Source: JABMMZ01 sp964600345
GTDB taxonomy: Bacteria > Bacteroidota > Bacteroidia > NS11-12g > UBA955
Length of the DNA stretch: 15,512 bases
Direction: 5' to 3'
NCBI GenBank assembly: GCA_964600345.1
Contig: CAZRKA010000073.1
Span: 1-15,512 of the forward strand
Made by a program: the position numbers and the translations under genes. Under the pieces are notes generated by a model that saw only the letters and a program-made list of their open reading frames with translations, was not told the DNA's origin and did no database searches. Positions 6,943 through 12,852 of this stretch are shown one piece after another (within the stretch, counting starts at the first letter, position 1; every line of letters begins with the position of its first letter).

Positions 6943-9396
6943 TTACAAAAATTTAAAGTCGAGTCCGAACATGAAATTTATTCCACTTTGAGGGTAATAA
7001 AAATTTTCTGTTATCAGATTGCCCGAATAGACGTATTTGTAAGTATAGCCGTTGTTTGAGTAAAAAATACCAGAAAAATTATTAATCATCCCTCTCACAG
7101 TAATCTCTCCTTTGCCGGGTAACTGAAATGCCTTTTGAAAAGAAAAATTGAGTGTGTAATAGTCATCCAGGCTTCTCGATTTGTTTAACGTATTATCGAG
7201 GTATTGTTTCCCTACATATTTACAGTTTAAATTCAGTTCAAGTCCACGCAGATGCCGGTCACTTATTCCAATATAACCTATAACAGATGGAGAAAAGGCA
7301 ATATCGGTGAGCTTGTATGTTTCTTTTATAACTGTCCCGCTGTCATAATTATAATAAATATCTTCAAAGTTTTTGATCTTATTGCTGCTGAGGGTCATGT
7401 TGGCTTCGAGGCTTAGTTTCTCATAAAGCTGCTTATTAAGAATAATTTCTATACCCCTTCTGTAGCTGCTTGCTACATTTCGTCTCAAAGAACTGCCGAC
7501 ATCATTTAATTCTCCGGTCAGTACCAGTTGGTTTCTATACACCATATTATATAAATTGGCCTGAAACATAGTTTTCTTTTGCTTTAAAACGTAACCAAGC
7601 TCAATATCCTGCAGGAATTCAGGCTTTGGAAGTCCCTGTCGGTTATGGTCTATAAAATCGCTTCGGACCGGCTCTCTCTGACCAATGCTGTAGCTTCCAT
7701 AAATCTTTTGACCGCCTTTTAATTCACACACAAGTCCAATCTTTGGATTGAAAAACAGATAATTTGTATCAAAATTAATTTGTTTGAGATCGTTGTCATT
7801 GCCCAGAGACCGGTATCCTATTTTTCTAACCTGTGCTTCTACATCCACAAGTATACTTTTATTGATTCTGATATTGCCTTTGCCGAATGCATTTAATTCA
7901 GATTTAACGCTCTCGCTGCTGTAATATTTGTAATCTTTTCCGAATGGCTTTGCAATTTCGGCCCATATTACTTTCCCGAAATGACTGCCTGTATACTTTG
8001 TATAACTGATTCCCCCAATGATGTCAAGATTCTTCTTCTTATAGTTTAAAGTAGAAAAGCTTCCGTAATAAATATTATCCAGCCAGCGCTGTCTTACCAG
8101 GTCGGTTGTTGTTACGGTATCAGTCCCTGATGTATAATCGGAAACACCATATTTGACAAAAGCGGCACCGGGTTTAAACTCTTCATAATAGCCCTTTCCG
8201 CTTGTAAGAAAAGCAGAATTTTTAAAAATCAAATAAGGATATATTTCTCTGGCAACATGCAATTGGTAGTGATTCTGCCAATAATTATCAGTTTGATTAT
8301 CGTAAGTGTAGTAATTGTATGTTCGACCGCTGTTTAAAAGATTCTGTCTGTCGGCATCACTCAGGTAATTGCGGTCGGCAAAATTGTTCATACCCGCAAC
8401 ATCACCTTTCACTCTGCTTTCAGGCGTGCCGTACCACGACTGGTAGGTTTTCTCTTTACCGCCAAAACTCAGCAGATTGACATCCCATTTGCTGCGACTG
8501 AAATTAAGGTTGAACTGAAATGCGTGGAGATCACTTGCTCCGCGGTCTATATAACCATCGCTGACTATTCGTGACAATCGCCCTCCGAAATTGAAATTTC
8601 CAAGACGACCTGTCCCAAATTGCAAAGTCGAACGCGAAGTTGCAAATGAGCCAAAAGATTGCTGCATTCTCAAAACAGGCTTCGCTGATAATTCAGTGTT
8701 CTGTATATTGATATTGGCTCCAAAAGCGCCGCTGCCGATTGTAGAACTCCCTACTCCTCTTTGCACCTGAACGGATGATGTAGAAGACGCGAGATCGGGC
8801 ATATTGACCCAGAATACCCCGTGACTTTCGGCATCGTTGATTGGAATACCATTAATTGTTACATTAATCCTTGTCCCGTCACTTCCCCTGATTCTGATGC
8901 CTGTATAACCTATGCCGGCACCTGCATCGCTTGTGCTTACCGATGATGGTGTATTGCCGAGCAAATAGGTAAAATCCTGGCCGAAATTACCGGATGCAAT
9001 CTGGCGGGCGCTGAGTTTAGAACTTACAAATCCCGACTTTTCTCTTACATGAATAGCTTTCACTGTCACATTGTTGTGTTCAACCACATTCTCATTGAGG
9101 TAAATTGTAAGAACAGAATCAGCCGTTATCATGATTACATCTGCATAGTCATAATATCCCGCCGCCTGAATCAATATATTGTAAACTCCGGCATTTTGAA
9201 GAAAAAAGCCGTCAGAACCCATCACATAGCGTTTGGTTCCGGAATTTTCGCTTAGGTATGCATTTGCATTTTCAACATAATTGCTGTCCCGGTCAAGAAT
9301 GCGGCATTCTACATGGATTTTTTTTCCGGAATTCTGAGCCGGCAGACCCATGGCAAGCAGGCATACAAAAATGCCTGTCAGTAAAACTTGTTTCAT
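6943..9396 (-). CDS. TonB-dependent outer-membrane receptor, probable thiamin-compound transporter
   Basis: 817 residues. It has a Sec signal peptide (MKQVLLTGIFVCLLAMGLPA), then an N-terminal beta-sandwich extension of the carboxypeptidase-regulatory-like type (about residues 26-105). A plug domain follows (about 128-235), with the typical motifs GIRIRGSDGTRINVTINGIP, INDAESHG and VQVQRGVGSSTIGSGAFGANI. The rest is a long Tyr/Asn-rich beta-barrel ending in an aromatic-rich strand (FMFGLDFKFL) as expected for Bam-assembled porins. Family knowledge: such receptors import scarce ligands across the outer membrane with TonB/ExbBD energy. The protein alone resembles iron-siderophore receptors (FecA/CirA-like). 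The TPP riboswitch in its leader points instead to thiamin, its phosphates or a precursor. No SusD partner and no inner-membrane thiamin transporter lies next to it. The ATG at 9396 is chosen because the signal peptide starts there. Confidence 0.93.
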   Translation of the reverse strand: MKQVLLTGIFVCLLAMGLPAQNSGKKIHVECRILDRDSNYVENANAYLSENSGTKRYVMGSDGFFLQNAGVYNILIQAAGYYDYADVIMITADSVLTIYLNENVVEHNNVTVKAIHVREKSGFVSSKLSARQIASGNFGQDFTYLLGNTPSSVSTSDAGAGIGYTGIRIRGSDGTRINVTINGIPINDAESHGVFWVNMPDLASSTSSVQVQRGVGSSTIGSGAFGANINIQNTELSAKPVLRMQQSFGSFATSRSTLQFGTGRLGNFNFGGRLSRIVSDGYIDRGASDLHAFQFNLNFSRSKWDVNLLSFGGKEKTYQSWYGTPESRVKGDVAGMNNFADRNYLSDADRQNLLNSGRTYNYYTYDNQTDNYWQNHYQLHVAREIYPYLIFKNSAFLTSGKGYYEEFKPGAAFVKYGVSDYTSGTDTVTTTDLVRQRWLDNIYYGSFSTLNYKKKNLDIIGGISYTKYTGSHFGKVIWAEIAKPFGKDYKYYSSESVKSELNAFGKGNIRINKSILVDVEAQVRKIGYRSLGNDNDLKQINFDTNYLFFNPKIGLVCELKGGQKIYGSYSIGQREPVRSDFIDHNRQGLPKPEFLQDIELGYVLKQKKTMFQANLYNMVYRNQLVLTGELNDVGSSLRRNVASSYRRGIEIILNKQLYEKLSLEANMTLSSNKIKNFEDIYYNYDSGTVIKETYKLTDIAFSPSVIGYIGISDRHLRGLELNLNCKYVGKQYLDNTLNKSRSLDDYYTLNFSFQKAFQLPGKGEITVRGMINNFSGIFYSNNGYTYKYVYSGNLITENFYYPQSGINFMFGLDFKFL

Positions 9397-9407
9397 TTTT
9401 AAAAGTA

Positions 9408-9455
9408 TTAAACAGTTTTGGAATTTATGCCGGCAAGAACAGCCTTAACATTCAT
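9408..9455 (-). other. Possible 15-codon leader ORF between aptamer and receptor gene
   Basis: On the minus strand an ATG three bases past the end of the P1 helix of the aptamer opens a short frame, MNVKAVLAGINSKTV, ending in TAA at 9408-9410, twelve bases before the receptor ATG. A second ATG four bases later opens an even shorter frame. A frame this short arises easily by chance, and no ribosome-binding evidence distinguishes it. It is recorded because its position at the aptamer exit would let ligand binding affect its translation. Confidence 0.2.
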
Positions 9456-9457
9456 TT

Positions 9458-9540
9458 GTTTTCCCCGTCGCAGCAATTACGCTTTTCCGGGTATTGTGGG
9501 TATCATCTCAGCAGTTGCTTGTGGCAATGCACCCCAAAAC
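9458..9540 (-). ncRNA. TPP riboswitch (THI element) upstream of the TonB receptor
   Basis: Read on the minus strand, the conserved TPP aptamer elements occur in order: P1 GTTTT/AAAAC (9540-9536 with 9462-9458); GGGGTGC opening P2; a P3 hairpin (GCA/TGC then TTGC/GCAA); the conserved TGAGATGATACCC that closes P2; then ACCCGGA, a P4 stem around the conserved TAAT loop (AAGCGTAATTGCTG), and CGACGGGGA closing P5. This matches the THI-box layout, including the TGAGA and TAAT residues that contact the pyrimidine and pyrophosphate ends of TPP. TPP binding is known to reduce expression of thiamin synthesis and uptake genes. The aptamer ends about 60 bases before the receptor ATG. No terminator hairpin with a T run is visible in that gap, so control of translation is more likely than premature termination. 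Confidence 0.94.
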
Positions 9541-9545
9541 CGGGG

Positions 9546-9577
9546 CAAGATTAGTTTAATTTTTACTTATTTGCAAA
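9546..9577 (-). promoter_or_regulatory. Promoter of the riboswitch-receptor transcript
   Basis: On the minus strand TTTG (9574-9577) and TAATCTTG (9546-9553, one mismatch to TAnnTTTG) are separated by 20 bases, the standard spacing. The predicted start of transcription, about 9539-9542, falls on or within two bases of the first base of the aptamer P1 helix, so the RNA would begin with the riboswitch itself. Confidence 0.65.
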
Positions 9578-9657
9578 TCGGAACCAACATTTGGACCAAT
9601 TGAATGACGAAATGTTATGCAATGAATTACAGCGTAAGACTTGAAGTTAAATTCTAA

Positions 9658-10242
9658 TTAATTCTTTTTTGCCCAGCGCGCTGCAGTTTTCAGGTTAAAT
9701 TCTACAAATAACTCAAGGCCTTTCATGTATTCATCACTGCCCAGACTATGTCCTTCCGAATCAAGCACTTTATCTGTAAACTGACTTTCAAACATTTTTG
9801 GACTAACCAGACTATCACAATTGAGTACGTTTAAAATTTTATTCAGGGTGTAACTCAGTTGTACTGCCGGCATACGTCCCCCTCTGCCATTGGATGTTCC
9901 GCAGGTGGCAAAGACTTTCTCATTCCACATTTCTCTGAAAGGCATTGACGCCATGCAGTGTATCATCTGTATAATTTCGGCACTGGGGAACCAGTTGTAT
10001 TCGGGAGTAAGAATAAAAACCAGTTCTGAATTGCGGCAAGAATCATATAAATGACTTTGCCATTCGCTGAGCGTATCGACCCTTATTACACCCTTACTTG
10101 CCGAAGGAATATCGAAACCGTTGAAATCGATAATTCTGATTTCCTCACCACTTCTCCTGCTGCTTATTATTTTTCCGATTGCTTTTGCAACCTTTAATGT
10201 ATTGCTGTTCTTTCGCGGAGATCCGCTTAATATGGTAATCAT
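9658..10242 (-). CDS. NAD(P)H-dependent FMN reductase, flavodoxin-like fold
   Basis: 194 residues, the usual length for the NADPH-dependent FMN reductase family (PF03358 type). The N-terminal strand and loop ITILSGSPRKNSNT (residues 2-15) is the FMN phosphate-binding loop. TPEYN at residues 79-83, after a hydrophobic strand (LVFIL), is the second flavin-contact motif. A Gly-rich GTSNGRGGR (115-123) is a third loop near the flavin. The enzyme would reduce FMN, quinones or similar acceptors with NAD(P)H in the cytoplasm; the physiological acceptor cannot be told. Its ATG overlaps the stop of the upstream GTPase gene by four bases (ATGA), indicating translational coupling at the end of a three-gene operon. 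No clear terminator follows. Confidence 0.9.
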   Translation of the reverse strand: MITILSGSPRKNSNTLKVAKAIGKIISSRRSGEEIRIIDFNGFDIPSASKGVIRVDTLSEWQSHLYDSCRNSELVFILTPEYNWFPSAEIIQMIHCMASMPFREMWNEKVFATCGTSNGRGGRMPAVQLSYTLNKILNVLNCDSLVSPKMFESQFTDKVLDSEGHSLGSDEYMKGLELFVEFNLKTAARWAKKN

Positions 10243-11150
10243 CCCTTAAAGTATTCCTTATTTAGATACTGATACAGATTAAAACCCTTTTTGTTTGACT
10301 CTGTTTTCAGTTTTGCAAACAATTCAATTTTGCTGATACCCGACATCCTGTCCTGCAAAATAAGATGGAAGGCCTTTTCACATAAGAGCTGCATTTTCTT
10401 GTCGTTTTTAATTTTAAGCTGATTATGTTTCTGTATCGCTTCCCATAATTTATCAATACCGTTCTTTGTACTGGCAATTGTTTTCAAAACGGGTATCTCC
10501 CACTCACTTTGATCTTTCTGGTGCACCAGGGCAGATAAATTCCTGATAAAAATGTCGGCGCCTTCCCGGTCAGATTTATTAACGACAAATATATCGGCAA
10601 TTTCCATAAGGCCGCTTTTCAAGGTCTGAACCTCATCGCCCGCTTCCGGAACCAGGACAACAGTTGTAGTGTCTGCAAGTCCGGCAATTTCCACTTCACT
10701 CTGTCCCACGCCCACGGTTTCAATTAAAATTACATCAAACCCCGCGTGTTTCATCACATCAGTAATTTCGTATATCCTTGCTGATAAACCTCCAAGACTT
10801 CCGCGGGTAGCTATAGAACGGATAAAGACATTCGGGTTGTTAAAGTTTTCGGCCATTCGGATTCTGTCACCTAAAAGCGAACCGAAATTGAAAGGCGAGG
10901 TTGGATCAACAGCAAGAACTCCGATTTTCTTTCCTTCATCCAGGAGGCGAAGAATCAATGCATTTACAAGGCTGCTTTTACCTGCACCGGGCGGACCTGT
11001 TATACCTACCAGAGCTACTTCTTTATCGAATGAAAGTGATTTAAGCAGCGAACGGCCTTCCGGCAGATCATTCTCTACCAGCGTAATTGCCTTTGCCAGG
11101 GTGCGGAAATCACCACTGTACAAACTCTTTAAATCAATAGTGCTGTTCAA
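10239..11150 (-). CDS. meaB: MeaB/ArgK-family GTPase, cobalamin-mutase chaperone
   Basis: 303 residues with the diagnostic G3E-type P-loop features of MeaB: Walker A GPPGAGKSS (residues 52-60), VDPTSPF and GSLLGDRIRM (81-99), the ETVGVGQSE switch (144-152), VVLVPEAGDEVQTLKSG, and the NKSD guanine-specificity motif (191-194). MeaB protects and reloads methylmalonyl-CoA mutase with adenosylcobalamin through GTP hydrolysis. The protein is slightly shorter than typical members (about 320-330 residues), mostly at the N-terminus, but all GTPase motifs are present. It lies nine bases after the aldehyde dehydrogenase gene and overlaps the FMN reductase gene. No mutase gene is in the window, so its partner must be encoded elsewhere. 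The older name ArgK (arginine transport kinase) for this family is misleading. Confidence 0.94.
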   Translation of the reverse strand: MNSTIDLKSLYSGDFRTLAKAITLVENDLPEGRSLLKSLSFDKEVALVGITGPPGAGKSSLVNALILRLLDEGKKIGVLAVDPTSPFNFGSLLGDRIRMAENFNNPNVFIRSIATRGSLGGLSARIYEITDVMKHAGFDVILIETVGVGQSEVEIAGLADTTTVVLVPEAGDEVQTLKSGLMEIADIFVVNKSDREGADIFIRNLSALVHQKDQSEWEIPVLKTIASTKNGIDKLWEAIQKHNQLKIKNDKKMQLLCEKAFHLILQDRMSGISKIELFAKLKTESNKKGFNLYQYLNKEYFKG

Positions 11151-11159
11151 TCTGATAAA

Positions 11160-12599
11160 CTACAATTTGACACAGACATTTTTAGGTTCTGTAAAGAAAC
11201 GCATGGCTTCCCATCCCCCTTCGCGGCCTACACCACTTTGTTTGACACCACCGAATGGAGTCCTTAGATCGCGTAGCAACCAGCAATTTATCCATACTAT
11301 TCCGCTTTCAATGGCAGCTGCCACCCTGTGGGCTTTACTCAGATCATTTGTCCAGATAGTCGAGGCCAGACCATATTCTGTAAAATTTGCCATTTCTAAT
11401 GCTTCTTCTTCTGTATCAAATGGCATGATGCTGACAACAGGCCCAAAAATTTCTTCAGTATTGCATCTGCAATCATAAGTCAGGCCTTCTATAATAGTCG
11501 GTGCAATATACCAGCCGCCGTCAAGTTCGCCTCCGGGTTGAACAAGATTTCCGCCACATAACAATTTGCCTCCTTCTTTTGAAGCCAGTTCAATATACGA
11601 CAGTACCTTGTCAAAATGCAATTTGCTCACTATGGCACCTATTCTGGTATCTTTATCCAGTGGATTCCCTATTCTCATTGCACTTACTTCTTTAACAAGC
11701 GCATTTTTAAATTTCTCATAAATTGGTCGCTCAATCAATATGCGTGAACCGCAAAGGCAAATTTCACCCTGATTGAGAAATGATGACTGTATTGTTGTTT
11801 TCAACGCTTTTTCAAAATCACAGTCTGCAAAAATGATATTCGGATTTTTTCCACCCAGTTCCAGACTCAGTTTTTTAAACATAGGTGCAGCAACTGCGGC
11901 AATGTGTTTACCGGTTGATGTACCGCCCGTAAACGAAACGGCTTTGATACCCGGATGTGCGACAATAGCAGAACCAATTTTGCCTCCCAGTCCGTGAACT
12001 ATATTTAATACACCTGCGGGCAAACCAGCTTCCATGCAAATCTTTGAAAGTAAAAATGCTGTCATGGGGGTTATTTCACTTGGTTTTGCAACAACACAAT
12101 TACCGGCTGCAAGTGCAGGAGCAATCTTCCAGGAAAAAAGATACAGAGGCAGATTCCAGGGACTGATACACCCGACAACTCCAATAGGCTGACGAAGTGT
12201 ATAGTTTATAGCATGTCCTTCCATATTGTGGCTTTCGCTGGCAAACTGCATTGACGCTGTAGCAAAAAACCTGAAATTCTGAGCCGACCTGGTTATTTCA
12301 TTCTTAGCCAGCCACTTTGGTTTGCCCTGATCTATACTTTCGGCAGCTGCGAGTTCATCGTTCTTCAAATCAATCAGTTCCGCTATTTTGTTCAGAACCT
12401 TAAAGCGATCTTCATTGCTTGTCAGTTTCCAGGTATTTGCTGCCGCAGAGGCGGATTGATAGGCCAGTTCGAGATCATTGACATCACTGTCAGGAATAAG
12501 CGAGTACACTTTACCCTTCGAAGGGTCATAATTCTCAAGATACTCGCCTTTCAATGGTTCACGTAATTCTCCGTTTATATAATTAAGTATCTTTTCCAT
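11160..12599 (-). CDS. NAD-dependent aldehyde dehydrogenase, muconic-semialdehyde type
   Basis: 479 residues, full length for the ALDH superfamily. Visible motifs: SPWNLP (146-151) and KPSE (172-175) for NAD binding, FTGGTSTG (223-230), the general base Glu247 in ELGGKN, the nucleophile Cys281 in QGEICLCGSR, and EIFGPVVS later. Near the C-terminus NCWLLRDLRTPFGGVKQSG is the signature seen in 2-hydroxymuconic and 2-aminomuconic semialdehyde dehydrogenases (XylG/DmpC, NbaE, ALDH8A1). The likely reaction is oxidation of a muconic semialdehyde to the acid, as in tryptophan (kynurenine/3-hydroxyanthranilate) or catechol meta-cleavage degradation. The assignment to the superfamily is firm; the substrate is inferred from this signature, as no other pathway gene is in view. 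It is the first gene of the operon with meaB and the FMN reductase. The ATG at 12599 starts a normal-length N-terminus. Confidence 0.93.
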   Translation of the reverse strand: MEKILNYINGELREPLKGEYLENYDPSKGKVYSLIPDSDVNDLELAYQSASAAANTWKLTSNEDRFKVLNKIAELIDLKNDELAAAESIDQGKPKWLAKNEITRSAQNFRFFATASMQFASESHNMEGHAINYTLRQPIGVVGCISPWNLPLYLFSWKIAPALAAGNCVVAKPSEITPMTAFLLSKICMEAGLPAGVLNIVHGLGGKIGSAIVAHPGIKAVSFTGGTSTGKHIAAVAAPMFKKLSLELGGKNPNIIFADCDFEKALKTTIQSSFLNQGEICLCGSRILIERPIYEKFKNALVKEVSAMRIGNPLDKDTRIGAIVSKLHFDKVLSYIELASKEGGKLLCGGNLVQPGGELDGGWYIAPTIIEGLTYDCRCNTEEIFGPVVSIMPFDTEEEALEMANFTEYGLASTIWTNDLSKAHRVAAAIESGIVWINCWLLRDLRTPFGGVKQSGVGREGGWEAMRFFTEPKNVCVKL

Positions 12600-12852
12600 G
12601 CGTATTAAGACGGCAAATATCGCATTAATAAGCTTGATTTAAAAGTATGTTAAATCCGTCTGCGCTTTTAAAATTGTTTGGGTATTTCATATAAACACTT
12701 TTGTCAAATTACTTTTTCTAACATTTCTCAAACCATCATAAAACAACTCTAAGTAATTCGTTTTAAAGTAGATAAAAACTATAAATTTATCGACCAATTT
12801 ACATCCCCGTATACCTATTTAGCATACCTTTGCCTGATACACTGTCTGCAAT
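12600..12852. other. Divergent intergenic region between ALDH operon and SNF2 gene
   Basis: 253 AT-rich bases between divergent genes. The promoter of the plus-strand helicase gene lies at its right end. For the minus-strand ALDH operon the best -7 candidate is GATATTTG (plus-strand 12614-12621, one mismatch to TAnnTTTG), 15 bases before the ATG. No matching TTTG lies at the proper distance, so this promoter is uncertain. I see no RNA structure or reading frame here. Confidence 0.5.
12798..12832 (+). promoter_or_regulatory. Promoter of the SNF2 helicase gene
   Basis: A perfect TAnnTTTG element (TACCTTTG, 12825-12832) is preceded by TTTA (12798-12801, one mismatch to TTTG) with a 23-base gap, the long end of the accepted range. 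The predicted +1 near 12838 gives a leader of about 15 bases before the ATG at 12853. Confidence 0.6.

Noticed and set aside
10669..11478. 269-codon plus-strand open frame
   Set aside because: It lies antisense to meaB and the ALDH gene, both of which have full conserved motifs. Its own translation is Ser/Pro/Arg-rich without any recognisable domain, typical of a shadow frame.
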